Below, piece after piece: positions 47,715 through 57,918 of a DNA stretch of 64,000 nucleotides. The stretch's first letter is position 1. Each line of letters starts with the position of its first letter. Location of the stretch: NCBI GenBank assembly GCA_963820395.1, contig CAWGAE010000011.1:1-64000 (forward strand), read 5' to 3'. This DNA comes from DATFVJ01 sp963820395. Its GTDB lineage: Bacteria; Actinomycetota; Actinomycetes; Streptosporangiales; Streptosporangiaceae. A program made the position numbers and the translations under genes. Below the pieces are notes generated by a model that was given only the letters and a program-made list of their open reading frames with translations, did no database searches and was not told where the DNA came from.

Positions 47715-49283
47715 TCACCTTGCCGAGCTTCCGCTGACAGACCCTAGGATGCCGTCGAGCCAGCCGTAGACGGCCTGGTTGCGGGTCTGGGGATCCATGG
47801 GGGCGCAGTGGTATTGCGCGCCTTCGGCCGCAGTGAAGTAGCGGTAATGCTTACGGCTCCGCAGCAGCTTGTAGACCTCGCTTCCCTGCCCTGAGGCGGG
47901 AACGACGAACGCGTCGTACTGGTAGCTGGTGACCAGCGTGGGCGCGGTGACCCCGGCGGCTACCTGGGCCACGGAGAACTTCATCAAGGTGGTGCCGAGG
48001 TCATACAGGTCGCTGAAGACGCGCCCGGCGCGTGCGGCCAGCAGGTACTGCCTGCCGTATCCCTCGGACGTCTTCGCCAGGGTGTACCGTTTGCCGGCGC
48101 CCAGGGCGGGGACGAAGTCCTTCTGCCAGGCGTCATTGACCTGCTCCTTGGTGGCCCCACTGGCCAACAAGGACGCGATCTGCGGCAGCAACGTCTTCCA
48201 GGAGAGCCACACGCTGAGGAATCCGGGGTCGGCGACGACAGCGGCGAGCCGGTGCTCGAACGCGGCCGCGCGGATGACGAGCTCGCCGCCCAGGCTCGAC
48301 CCGATCAGGGCGATGCGCGAGGGGTCCACGTCCGGCCGCGACAGCAGGTAGTCCACGACGGGGATGATGACATTTTCCCAGTCGGGCCGGAACGGGATCT
48401 GCCGCTCAAACAGCATCGAGCCCTGTCCGGGTCCCTCGAAGAGCAGGGCGTTGTAGCCGCGCTCGAGGGCCGCCGCCGCGCCCATTGCATACAGGGCGAC
48501 GTACTGGGCGTCCTGGCCGTTGTTGAGGATGACGGTGGGGCGGCGCACCGGCCGGTCATCGGGGCGCAGCAGGTAGCCGGGCATCCAGGTGCGGCCGTAA
48601 GGGATGCGTACCGGCTCGAACGGCGGGTCGAAGAGCTGGGTGGCGTGCTGCCAGCAGCCTTGCATGGCCGCGTACGCGCCGGCCTCCTGGGCCCCTACGG
48701 TGGTGCCGAGGATGAAGTACAGGCACATGTCGTAATACGTGGCCGCGCGCAGGTAGGCGCTCCGCGCGCTCGCCGGGTGCCCGGCGGCCAGTTCCCCGTC
48801 GGCTAGCGTACGGGTGCGCTGGGCCAGGGTCAGGAAGGTGTCGTAGTACGTCTGGAAGGACGCGCCCGCCGCGTTGACCTGATTGACCGCCGTGACAAGC
48901 TCGCCGAACTCGGCGCATCCGTACCCGATGCTGCCGAACGCGAACAGGGTCTCGAAGTCAAGGACGGGTGACCGCGGGAACAGGGTCTGGAGCTGCTGGG
49001 GCACGGCAGGCGAGGCCTCTGCGGCTAGGGCGGTACCGCCTGTGCCTATGCGTCCCGCTGCCAGCAGCGCTGCGGCGCCCCCGCCGAACATGCCCGCGCG
49101 CAGCAGTGACCGCCGGGAGTGGCGGGAAGCTGGATCCCCGATCGCCTGGTTCCCGGCGGGCAGGCCGCCGTTCGCTTCTCCTCGGCTAGCGGGATCGTAA
49201 GCCTGCTTCATCTCCCCGGGCATCTCGCTCACGGGCGTCTCGGCAAAATGCCCGAAGGTCACGAAATCTGTGTTGTCGCTCAT
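47715..49283 (-). CDS. Tat-exported alpha/beta hydrolase with an appended foreign N-terminus
   Basis: The 522-residue frame contains a twin-arginine signal (SRRSLLRAGMFGGGAAALLA) about 85 residues in, followed by a complete alpha/beta hydrolase: the nucleophile elbow GSSLGGELVIRAAA, the acid near SYQYDAFVVPASG and the histidine in AEGAQYHCAPM. The fold resembles pseudooxynicotine-hydrolase/FrsA-like esterases; the substrate is unknown. The first 30 residues (FVTFGHFAETPVSEMPGEMK) look like the start of a carboxymuconolactone decarboxylase-family protein, so the leader seems acquired. Two ATGs with identical ribosome sites, 81 bases apart, can start translation. An internal start nearer the Tat signal may be the original one. 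Confidence 0.75.
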   Translation of the reverse strand: MSDNTDFVTFGHFAETPVSEMPGEMKQAYDPASRGEANGGLPAGNQAIGDPASRHSRRSLLRAGMFGGGAAALLAAGRIGTGGTALAAEASPAVPQQLQTLFPRSPVLDFETLFAFGSIGYGCAEFGELVTAVNQVNAAGASFQTYYDTFLTLAQRTRTLADGELAAGHPASARSAYLRAATYYDMCLYFILGTTVGAQEAGAYAAMQGCWQHATQLFDPPFEPVRIPYGRTWMPGYLLRPDDRPVRRPTVILNNGQDAQYVALYAMGAAAALERGYNALLFEGPGQGSMLFERQIPFRPDWENVIIPVVDYLLSRPDVDPSRIALIGSSLGGELVIRAAAFEHRLAAVVADPGFLSVWLSWKTLLPQIASLLASGATKEQVNDAWQKDFVPALGAGKRYTLAKTSEGYGRQYLLAARAGRVFSDLYDLGTTLMKFSVAQVAAGVTAPTLVTSYQYDAFVVPASGQGSEVYKLLRSRKHYRYFTAAEGAQYHCAPMDPQTRNQAVYGWLDGILGSVSGSSAR

Positions 49284-49429
49284 CTCACTCCTTCCGTGCT
49301 TCTCCGGGATGGGATCGGTTCCAGCCTCTGGACGGAGGGTGTCTTTATCTGTGTTGTCGCTCATCTCACTCCTTCCGTGCTTCTCCGGGATGGGATCTGT
49401 TCCAGCCTCTGGACGGCCAGGGTGTCTTT
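49266..49429. repeat. 81-bp direct duplication of a ribosome site and start codon
   Basis: Two adjacent copies (81 and 83 bases) are nearly identical. On the minus strand each contains AAGGAGTGAG followed at once by ATGAGCGACAACACAGAT. The duplication is in frame, so initiation at the first copy only adds 27 residues. Confidence 0.95.
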
Positions 49430-49439
49430 TGTCCAGCTC

Positions 49440-50890
49440 CCGGCGGCCTGGTGATGGCCGAGCGCGAGACAGGTCGATGGCGAGGTTGTTGGCGGAGGCC
49501 AGGGTGCCGGGGTGGTCCTCGCCCAGGACGCGGAGGTACGGGGTCAGGGTGTCGTCGTCCAGCTCCCGTGCCTTGTCGTAGCGGCCCAGGTTCTGCAAGA
49601 CAGTGACCGGAGTGGTCGTCGCATTCAGCGTGCCGGGATCGTCGGGGCCGAGCTGTTCTCGGCGGTGCTGGTACAGGCGGTGAGCCAGGTTGTAGCCGTT
49701 GCGGGCGTCACCGCGCCGGATCAGGTACCAGGCGGCGTCATGGTCAATGTCCGCAGAGCCGCCGTGCTGGACTCGGGGTCGGGGGCGAGCAGGTGAGGGA
49801 GCAGCCGCGCCCACCCGGGCCAGATCGATGGCAGCTCCTCGGCGCCGGGGTGGTTCGCGGCCAGCAGTGCTACTGCCCCGTCCCGGGTATCAGCCGCCTC
49901 CTCTGGCGGCAGGTAGCCGCGAAGGATCGCCTGGGTGAGCCGGTCCATCTGCAGCCCATGCTGGTCCAGGCGGGCCAGCGCCTGCTGCCGGACCCGGACC
50001 AGCGCTTGCCGCCACGCCACCGGGTCCGCCGCCTTGTCGGCCAGCGGCGCGGGAAGCTCCGCGACGGCGCGGGGAAACCAGGCCGCCGGGACCGGCTCGG
50101 GGGCCAGGAACGCGCAAACGGCAGCCAGGTCGGCGGCGGCCGGGTCCTCGCCGTGCAACCGGTCGAACGTCGGCTGGGTCACCGCGTCAGCGATCGCGGA
50201 TACGCAGTGGACCGGCCCTGGTCCAGGACCTCGGCGGCGCGGGCGGCCAGCAGGTCCAGGTACTCGGCGGCGGGCGTGCCGGTCCCGAGTGTGTCAGAAA
50301 CCCGGTCCCGGCCATACTAGCGGCCTGGGCCAGCGCCAGCGGCAGGTCCCCCAGCGCCTGCGCCACCCGGCCCGCGTCAGCCGCGCCCAGCCCGGGCACC
50401 CGGTTCACAAGGATCGCCACCGGGCTCGGCCCGGGCCAGCACATCGACCTTCACCGGCACCGCGACCTCGGCCCAGACCCTAGGGCCCGCTAGGTGATCA
50501 GCACATGCCCGGCCCCGCTCGGCAGCGCATCGGCCACATCCTCCGGCCCGCTGGCATTATCGAAGACCAGCAGCCACGGGTCCCGCTGTCGCAGCTCGGC
50601 CAGCACCGCACTCCGCGCCGCCGCCAGCCCTTCCCCCGGCTCCGCGCAGCGCAGCCCCCCAGCCAGCGCCGCCAGCTGCTCCCCTATCTGCCCAGCCGCC
50701 TTGGCGTTGACCCACCACACCAGGTCATACCCGCCCGCGAACCGGTGCGCGTACTCGATCGCCAGCTGCGTCTTGCCGACCCCGCCCATACCGTACAGCG
50801 CCTGCACCACGGCCTTATCTCCGGGCAGCAGCGCCTCGCACCTGAACCAGCAGGCCATCCCGCCCAGTGAACCCCGGATCCGTGCAGCGA
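49440..50890 (-). pseudogene. NB-ARC/TPR protein remnant
   Basis: Pieces in several frames form an NB-ARC-TPR protein: the P-loop in VQALYGMGGVGKTQLAIEYA, then YDLVWWVNAKAAGQIGEQLA, the Walker B region PWLLVFDNASG, GDLPLALAQAA, and a TPR-like end with AHRLYQHRREQLGPDDPGTL and RVLGEDHPGTLASANNLA. At least four frame changes and the lost N-terminus show it is dead. Such proteins in actinobacteria act as signalling or scaffold ATPases, some next to FxSxx-type peptides. The 3' end runs in frame into the alpha/beta-hydrolase leader. Confidence 0.8.
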
Positions 50891-51125
50891 AATTCTACCC
50901 CGCGGCCTTCTTTCCGGCCGCCGCGGCCCGGCCCCGCCCGGACGGCTCAGGCTCCCGGGAACCCTGGTTGGTCCGCATCTGGTCCACGAGGCATGCACGT
51001 GGGCAAGGGCTCAGCGTGGCCGGGCCAGGGCTGGTCACCTGGTGCGCAGGTACCACGCCCACGACGACCCGGGCCGCATGGCAGCTGGGGTCGGCGGCTC
51101 GTCGACGGTCTGAGACAATAGCCTG

Positions 51126-52358
51126 GTGCGCGTGGTTACCGAGCCGCAGCTTCGGGCGGTGCTGGGTGGCCTGCCAGGCATTCCGCGGGTGGTTATGAGC
51201 GGCAATTTCGCCACCCCTTGGCGAGCCTTGGCCGTCCTTGACGGGGCCGTTGCAGGATTCCGGCTGTTCGCGATAAATGCGCAGGTGGGCGTTCCGGAGC
51301 GCGACGGGGTGATCCTGGAGTCACCGTTTGTCGGCCCGGGCATGCGCGCCCGCGAAGGGCTGCGGTACTTCCCGTGCCGCCTGTCCCTGGTGCCGGATCT
51401 GCTCAAGGACGCGCTGCCGACCGACGTGGCGCTGGTGCACACCTCGATGCCGGTGGATGGCGCCGTCTCGCTGGGCATCGAGGTGAACATCCTGCCCGCC
51501 GCGATCGAGGCCGCGCGGGCGCGTGGCGGGCTGGTCGTCGCCCAACTCAACCCGCGCATGCCCTACACGTATGGCGATGCGGTCCTGGCCGACGACGAGG
51601 TCGACTACGCGATCGAGGTGGACGAGCCACTGCCGTCGCCGCCACCGCGCCCGGCGGCGGAACTGTTCCAGTCCATCGGTGAGCGCGTCGCCGCGCTGGT
51701 GCCAGAGGCTGCGACGCTGCAGCTGGGGATCGGCGCGATTCCCGATGCCGTACTGGCTGCGCTTACCGCGCGGCGCGGCCTCGCGGTGTGGTCGGAAATG
51801 TTCAGCGATGGCGTGCTCGCCCTGGAGAAGGCCGGGGCGCTGAACCCGGGCAACCCGGTCACCACGTCGTTCGCGTTCGGCAGCGCGGACTTGTATGACT
51901 GGATAAACTGCAATCCGCGAATCCGGATGCTACGGACCGAGAAGACCAACGACCCAGGCCTGATCGCCAAGCAGCCGAGGCTGGCGGCGGTGAACGGCGC
52001 GCTCCAGGTCGACCTGTTCGCGCAGGCGAACGCGAGCCGGGTGCACGGGGTGATCTTTTCCGGTTTCGGCGGCCAGGCCGACTTTGTGGTCGGCGCGTTG
52101 CATTCGCCCGGTGGCCGGGCGGTCATCGCCCTGCCTTCCTGGCATCCCAGGGCCAACGTGTCCACCGTCGTGCCACGGCTGGCGGGCCCGGTGACGTCCT
52201 TCCAGCACAGCTTCATCGTCAGTGAACAGGGCACCGCGGCGATCTGGGGTAATGACGCCGCCACCCAGGCGGGGCAGATTATCGATGAGGTAGCGCACCC
52301 GTCCGTCCGTGACGAACTGCGCGAGGCGGGTCGCGGCCTCGGATTCCAGCTGCGCTGA
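51126..52358 (+). CDS. acetyl-CoA hydrolase/transferase family protein (4-hydroxybutyrate CoA-transferase type)
   Basis: The 410-residue protein has the family layout: SGNFATPWRALAVLDGAV, LVPDLLKDALPTDVALVHTS, a LQLGIGAIPDAVLAAL segment, the likely catalytic glutamate in VWSEMFSDGVL, and FSGFGGQADFVVGALHSPGG plus SEQGTAAIWG near the end. Enzymes of this type move CoA between acetyl-CoA and an acid or hydrolyse acetyl-CoA. Which reaction occurs here is not clear. The GTG start has only a weak upstream purine stretch. It stands alone on the plus strand between decayed genes and looks intact. Confidence 0.9.
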   Translation: MRVVTEPQLRAVLGGLPGIPRVVMSGNFATPWRALAVLDGAVAGFRLFAINAQVGVPERDGVILESPFVGPGMRAREGLRYFPCRLSLVPDLLKDALPTDVALVHTSMPVDGAVSLGIEVNILPAAIEAARARGGLVVAQLNPRMPYTYGDAVLADDEVDYAIEVDEPLPSPPPRPAAELFQSIGERVAALVPEAATLQLGIGAIPDAVLAALTARRGLAVWSEMFSDGVLALEKAGALNPGNPVTTSFAFGSADLYDWINCNPRIRMLRTEKTNDPGLIAKQPRLAAVNGALQVDLFAQANASRVHGVIFSGFGGQADFVVGALHSPGGRAVIALPSWHPRANVSTVVPRLAGPVTSFQHSFIVSEQGTAAIWGNDAATQAGQIIDEVAHPSVRDELREAGRGLGFQLR

Positions 52359-52729
52359 GGCGACGCCCGGCAGCGCGGGCGAGTCGCCGGGGGATCACCC
52401 GCCGGATGCGGGGAACCGCCGTGTTGCCTTGGCGCTGCCCGCGCGGAGGGTCCCCCCGGCCGGTTGTCCAGCGTGTCGAGGAGACGCGGGCGGACGTACG
52501 CGACGTGGTTGTGCAGATCATCGGCGGCCCAGCCCGACGTCGGGACGGGTTCCAGCACTGCGACGTCCACCGTGCCCGGATGCATAGCCAGAACGCGTTA
52601 CGCCACTTGAGCTCCCGCTGACCTGTTCAACCGGTCTGCACATCACCCGCCCGCGAAACCGCTGCATGCCGATCCGCCGCGCCTTCTGACGGGCTCCCAG
52701 GCCGGATCCCGGAGATCTGCAAGTCCTAG
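52359..52729. other. gene-free stretch
   Basis: No gene, repeat or RNA can be supported between the CoA-transferase gene and the tRNA fragment. Confidence 0.4.
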
Positions 52730-52777
52730 TCGGGGTGGCCGGATTTGCATTTGAACCGGCGGCCTCTTCGTCGCGAA
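52730..52777 (-). pseudogene. 3' fragment of a tRNA, probably tRNA-Pro
   Basis: The minus strand reads CGAAGAGGCCGCCGGTTCAA and later CCGGCCACCCCGACT, which matches the 3' half of actinobacterial tRNA-Pro, including the T-arm. Six extra bases (GCAAAT) lie in the T-loop, the anticodon loop is shortened, and the 5' half is absent, so it is a relic. Such 3' halves are left when integrative elements use tRNA genes as attachment sites. Confidence 0.65.
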
Positions 52778-52919
52778 GCCAAGTTTGGGAGTCATCGTCC
52801 TGGGCACGACTGCTGCCGCCCGGCTCGTACTGTCCGTCAACGTCTGTCAGCGTGTTTGCGGTGATGTCTGCTCGCGTCGTTTTCACAACGCCGCCCGGTC
52901 AGCTGGCGGTGAGGGCGCG

Positions 52920-54190
52920 GTGTCGTCAGAGCAGGCCAGCGACCCGATCGCTGCGCTGGAGGCGCTGATCGGGCAGGCCGGATCGTTGATCGCGCTGGCC
53001 CGTGGGCAGGCGGCGGCGCTGGATCCGGAAACGGTGGCGGTGCAGCTGGCCGACGCCGAAGCGGCCCGGCGTCGCGCCGAGACGCGTGCGGTCACCCCCG
53101 AGGCGCGGGCCGCTGAGGCCGGGCAGGAGTTGCTTGCGGCATTGCGGCGGCGCAGGCCGCGGATCACGGCCGGGAGGCCGCCGAGGCCGAGGTCAGCCGG
53201 GCGTGTGAGGCAGCCGGGCAGGCTCGCCGGGAGCTGGCCGAGGCGGTTGCCCGCGCTCACGCCGAGGTTGAGGCCGCCCACGTTCACGCTGACCAGCGGA
53301 TCGCGGAAGCTGCGGGGGGCCGCCCAGACCGCGCGGGCGGAACGAGACCAGGCCGGTGAGCACGCCGCTTCGCTGGTTCGTGCCACCGAGGCCGAACTGG
53401 CCCGCGCCCGCCAGGCTGAAACCGGTGCTTGTGATCAGGTCCGGCAAGCGCGTGATGACGCCGTCCGGAAGCGTGAGGCCCCCGCTGAGCAGTATGGGCC
53501 CGGTTGCAAGCATCAGAGCAGCTTGCCGCCGCCGAACGTGCCCGTGCCGTTCGTGCTGAGCAGCATCTCGATACCGAACGCGAGCAGTACCATCGGCTGC
53601 TCACCGCACTCACCACCGCCACCGGCCAGGAGGATCCCGCAGCCCGGGCCAGCGCTCCGGCACCGGCCCGGCGTCCCGCCGGCCTGGTCAGCGCCGCCGC
53701 TGCCCAGCTGGCCGCCGCCGACCCCGGCCGGGTCACCGCGGCGCTGGCCGCTGCTGACGCTGGCCGCGGCCAGGCCCAGGCCGAAACCGCTGTCGCCCTC
53801 GCCCGGGCCGACCAGGCCGCCCAGGCCGCCGCGGCAGCCACCGCGGCGATGCACGCCGCCCGGCACGACACGCAGGCCGCGCTGGAGGCCGCCGACCAGG
53901 CCCGCGCCGACGCCGACGCCCGCGCGCAAGCCACCCGCGAACGCGCTGACGCTTAGGCCACCGAGATCCGCCAGCGAGCCGACGCCGCCATCGCCGGTGC
54001 CCGCGCCGCTGCCAGCGCCGCGGAAACCGGCCGCGACACCGCGCTCGCCGACGCCGCCCAGGCCCGCCACCACGCTGACACCGAGATCAGCCGGGCCCGG
54101 CAAGCCGAAGCCGACGCCCGCGCCGAAAACGACCGCGTCCGCGCCGACGCCGCCGCGAACGCGACGCCCAGACCGCTGCGTGCGCCGCCC
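52920..54190 (+). pseudogene. alanine-rich coiled-coil protein, frameshifted
   Basis: A GTG start opens a helical, Ala/Glu/Arg-rich protein (DPIAALEALIGQAGSLIALA, later AAGQARRELAEAVARAHAEV and AEQHLDTEREQYHRLL). At least three frame changes and one stop (TAG near 53954) are needed to follow it. The heptad-like pattern suggests a long coiled coil. In actinobacteria genes of this kind are found just before the tyrosine recombinase that follows here, so it is probably part of the same mobile module. I know no biochemical role. Confidence 0.6.
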
Positions 54191-56305
54191 AGCTGGCCGC
54201 CATCCAGGCCCTCGCCGACAACTGGCGCGCCCGCGCCGAGCACGCCGAGCACCAGGTCGAGGACTGGGCCTCTGTCACCGAAAACGGCGACGCACGCATC
54301 AACCTGACGGGCCTGCCCGGCCTGATCGCCGCCGAACTGGCGTGGATGTCGCACTGGCAGGCGATCGATGACACCCGGTCCTCGGTGCTGGGAACCAACC
54401 AGCTCGCCAACATCCTGCGCCGGGCGATAGCCGAGAACCATCCGTTCCCCGCCTCCATCCGCACCATGGACTGGGAGACCGCCTCGGCCCTGCAGAGCTG
54501 GTTCTACGCGACCCGGTGGGGACGGCTCGTCCCCAGGCATGCGTGCAGCAGGCTGCGGGTTATCTTCCGTTTCGCCCGCCAGGCCTTGATCGCACGCCGC
54601 CACAACGGCTCGTGGTGGGAGCTGGACTACTGGCACCCACGATGCGACCCGCGGATCCCCATCGGGGAACGGGAACCCTTGGCGAACTACGGATGCTCAC
54701 CCGGGCAGATCACCGTCCCCTGGCTCCGGGAAGCGATCAAATGGCATCTCGGGATAGCGCTGGAATCGGGAGCGTTGCGGTGGACCACCGTAAGCCAAGA
54801 ACGCCTGCCGTGCCTGATGCGCTTCGACCGGTGGCTAACGACCGCTTCCGGCGATCCTGTTGACGTGCTCGGACCTCCGGCAGGCGCGGCCGCTCAGGCC
54901 GCCGCGTTCCGCCGGTGGGATGCCGACCCAGACAACCGCCAGCTCCGTCAATCCGACCGCTGCCATCAAGGACCCGTCAATGCCCGCTTGATCAACGATG
55001 ATCTGCGGGCAGTCGCCGAACTCTTCGCGTTCATCGCGGCCAACCCCGGCCGAAACCCGGGCCGTACTGGGCGAATCGCCCTGGCAGCACATCACCGAAG
55101 CCCACGCCGCCAGCTGGTACCGGCAGGTCTCCCGGATCCCGCACAAGCACACACCGGGCGACCGGTACTACGTCGATGACCACGCCCTGACCCAGATCCC
55201 CGCCGCTTTGCCGTTGCTCGGACTGACCCGCGAGGAGCAGATGCCGATCACCCGCGGTGACGCGACCACCGTGACCGCTCGCGGCTTCGACGATCCGCAG
55301 GCGATGCGCATGATCCTGTTGCAGATCCTCACCGGCCGCCGCGCGAGCGAGATCCGCACCTGCGACTTCGACTGCGTGTCCCCGGTCTCCGGCCACACCA
55401 TCAAGGCGGCCGACGCCCAGCAGGTCGCGCGTTTCCGGTACGCACAAAGCAAGATCGATGTCGCACCGGACAGCATCCTCGTGGACCGCGAGGTCATCGC
55501 GGTCATCGAGGAGCAACAGCACTGGGTCCGCGAGCAGCATCCCGACCTTGAGCCCAGGTTCCTGTTCATCCAGCGCATCGGCAACCGCCGCGGCAACAAG
55601 CCCTACCCATCCGGCACCTACAACTGGATGCTGCGCGAGTTCAGCGATCTCGTCCAGATCACCGACAGCAAGGGCCGGGCCGTCCGGCTCAGCCACACTC
55701 ACCGCTTCCGGCATACCAGGCTGACCCGCCTGGCCGAGCTCGGCCTCCCCGTCCACGTGCTGCAACGCTATGCCGGGCATGCCACCCCGACGATGTCCAT
55801 GTATTACGTCGCCCAACGCGAGGAGCACGCCGAGCAGGCCTTCCTGGCCACCGTGAAACTCAAGGCCCACGGCACCCACGTGCAGTTCTCCCGCGAAGAC
55901 CACGACCGCCTGCACCTGTTCGAACGCGCCGACCGGTTCCTGCCGCACGGCTGGTGCATGCTCCCGCCGCTGCAGACCTGCGACAAGGGCAACGCCTGCC
56001 TGACCTGTGCGGTCTTCGTCACCGACGAGACCCACCGATCAGCGCTGCAACGACAGCTCTCCGAGACCGAGGATCTCATCGACCGGATCACCGCCGCCTT
56101 CGAGAAACGCCACGCCCGCCCGATGCCCGGCGACAACGTCTGGCTCGCCCAGCGCCGAGCCGAACAAGCAGCCTTGTCCGGGCTGCTGCCCGCCATGCAG
56201 TCCGCACCGGGAAAAGCCGTGCAAGGAGCCGGCTGCGGCACCGCCCCGGCCGGACCGGTCCCGCTCACCCTCGATCTCACCCGACACCAAAGGAAACCAA
56301 CATGA
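54190..56305 (+). pseudogene. tyrosine recombinase (phage-integrase family), one frameshift
   Basis: The protein begins around INLTGLPGLIAAELAWMSHW and has an N-terminal core-binding region, then the catalytic domain with Arg in LTGRRASEIRTCDFD, His-x-x-Arg in SHTHRFRHTRLTRL, the second His in RYAGHATPTMSMYY and its nucleophilic Tyr. A C-terminal Cys cluster (CDKGNACLTCAVF) is typical of this Tn554-like group. The frame breaks near 55043, where a run of four C has one base too many; without it AANPAETRAVLGESPWQHI reads through. A sequencing error is possible, but the neighbouring coiled-coil gene is also broken. The stop overlaps the ATG of the next small gene as ATGA. Confidence 0.85.
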
Positions 56306-56361
56306 CCGACGACCGCACCCGGCGCATCACCGTCCTGACCGCCTGTTGCGCTGGCGGGTGA
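56302..56361 (+). pseudogene. truncated start of a DUF6262/TnpC-like partner gene
   Basis: An ATG overlapping the recombinase stop opens MTDDRTRRITVLTACCAGG and then stops. In related modules a small helical protein of about 120 residues follows the recombinase and starts in a similar way. Here only the first codons remain, so the element was cut at this point. Confidence 0.4.
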
Positions 56362-56990
56362 CATCGTGACCTCGCGAGGCGAGTCCGACATCTGGGAGCC
56401 GAATGGGAGCGGCAGCGAGCTGGCAGGTGCGGTCAGACCCGGTGATCGTAGCCCCATCGATGCCTATGAACTGCGGGAACGTCGGATCCCAGCGGCTTCG
56501 TCGGCTCGCGTGCACTCGGTTCGCATCGAGGTTGTCAGAGGTCCAACGCCCGGCAAGATCGCACTCCAGCACGAGCGGGCCCGGATGACTCCAGCTCGGC
56601 TCACTGCCGTCTGCGCCCCGCAATAGGAAGTCCTGGTGCGGATGCATGCGAAATCTCTGAGCACTCGGACCATGGTCCAGCTCGAGAGAACCACCTGCGC
56701 TGCCGGATAGCGTCCACGGCTGGTGGACACTGTGCCACCGCACCCGGTCCGCAGCCGGTCCCCGCCATCGCGAAATCTACGCGATCGTGCCGTCCGAGGA
56801 CACCGGCGAGGAGCTGCAGCGGCTCGGCGAGTACCTGCACGGCGAGCCCGGCAGCGATATGCACCGCCCCAGGGACGCGGGCGACGGGAGCGCTGCTGCC
56901 GACTAATGGCCCGACACCGGTTGGTGTGCTTCGCTGCTGTACAGGGGCATATGTGGGTCGCGACGATGATCGCAACAGGCCTCTGACCTG
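56346..56990. other. stretch with two unrecognised protein-like frames
   Basis: On the minus strand a 138-codon frame (about 56327-56743) reads plausibly as protein (LELDHGPSAQRFRMHPHQDF) but is unknown and runs into the recombinase end. On the plus strand near 56770-56907 the frame IYAIVPSEDTGEELQRLGEY ends in a normal stop without a start and looks like a lost gene's C-terminus. Neither can be called a gene with confidence. Confidence 0.3.
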
Positions 56991-57034
56991 GGTAGGCGCA
57001 GGCGGGTTCGAACCACCGACCCCTCGCTTGTAAA
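56991..57034 (-). pseudogene. 3' fragment of a tRNA (likely attachment site), perhaps tRNA-Val
   Basis: The minus strand reads TTTACAAGCGAGGGGTCGG followed by TGGTTCGAACCCGCC and TGCGCCTACC, which is an anticodon loop (TAC), half of the anticodon stem, the variable loop, the complete T-arm and the 3' acceptor strand. The five-base T-stem pairs. The sequence 5' of the anticodon loop does not pair with it, so the tRNA is broken at the loop. This is the classic product of integration into the 3' half of a tRNA gene. If the loop is native, the anticodon TAC indicates valine. Confidence 0.75.
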
Positions 57035-57249
57035 GAGGCTGATACAAGGCGGCCATACAGCGTGACCTGCCCATTCTGGTGACCTTACAGGACTGTGGTT
57101 GACCGCCCGATACCTTGACGAATGGCACGTTAACGGCACGATGAATCTTTGGCGGAGTGCTCGTAACCGTCGGTTAGCCGGGCTAGATGTAACTGTGACC
57201 AGGACCTGGCATCCTTAGTGAGGACTCACGCGATACCTGGAGGGACCTG

Positions 57250-57918
57250 ATGGCCGCGGTCGGCGACCTTATCGCGTTCGTCGTCGTCGCGTTCGTCGTC
57301 GTCGCGGGCCTGTCGCTGCTGACCGTCGGGGCGCCCGCGACGCCTCCCTTCGCGCGCCGAGCAGCCACATCCGCCGCGGTGCAGCTGCGGCGGGACCCGA
57401 ACGCGGGATTCATCCTTGACCGCGGGTTCTTGTTCCGGCGGCGCTTTTGGTTCGTCGGAACCTGCTGCGCGCCAGCCCGCATCGATGCGGGGCGGTACCG
57501 CCAGCTCGGCGCCGCGCAAGACAGGCAACCGGTACCGGTCGCCCGATCCGGCGGCCGTGTTTGGTGGTGGTTCGAGGACGCGTTCTACTGGGAATCGGGC
57601 GGTTACGGTGACCGGGACGTGCTGGCGTTGATTAGAGACCGTCAACGACGGGCGGCGCAGCGGCTGGACCGGGCACACATGCTGCTCAACGTCGAGGAAG
57701 GCCAGACGCCCAGGGTGGGGGGCACTCGTGAGCCCATCCCGCGTGAGATGCGCCGGGCGATCTTCGAACGCGACGGCGGGAAGTGCGCGCAATGCGGAAG
57801 CAACTTCGACCTTCAGTATGACCATGTGCTCCCGGTGGCCCTGGGCGGGGCTACCACGATAGATAACCTCCAGCTCCTGTGCGGCGACTGCAACCGCGAG
57901 AAAGGCGCCGATCTGTAG
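57250..57918 (+). CDS. membrane-anchored HNH endonuclease-domain protein
   Basis: The 222-residue protein has one N-terminal membrane helix (LIAFVVVAFVVVAGLSLLTV), a central region (RVWWWFEDAFYWESGGYGDR then DVLALIRDRQRRAAQRLDRA) and a C-terminal HNH domain: REPIPREMRRAIFERDGGKC, the zinc cysteines CAQC and CGDC, and catalytic His in YDHVLPVALGGATTIDNLQL. Similar proteins occur in actinobacteria, but their role is not known to me. The ATG is preceded by GGAGGG. It lies next to the tRNA fragment on the plus strand and may belong to the former integrative element. With a membrane anchor it would act near the membrane or on incoming DNA, which is only a guess. Confidence 0.85.
   Translation: MAAVGDLIAFVVVAFVVVAGLSLLTVGAPATPPFARRAATSAAVQLRRDPNAGFILDRGFLFRRRFWFVGTCCAPARIDAGRYRQLGAAQDRQPVPVARSGGRVWWWFEDAFYWESGGYGDRDVLALIRDRQRRAAQRLDRAHMLLNVEEGQTPRVGGTREPIPREMRRAIFERDGGKCAQCGSNFDLQYDHVLPVALGGATTIDNLQLLCGDCNREKGADL

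Noticed and set aside
52730..57034. The two tRNA relics as left and right ends of one integrated element
   Set aside because: They come from different tRNAs, so they cannot be a simple attL/attR pair.
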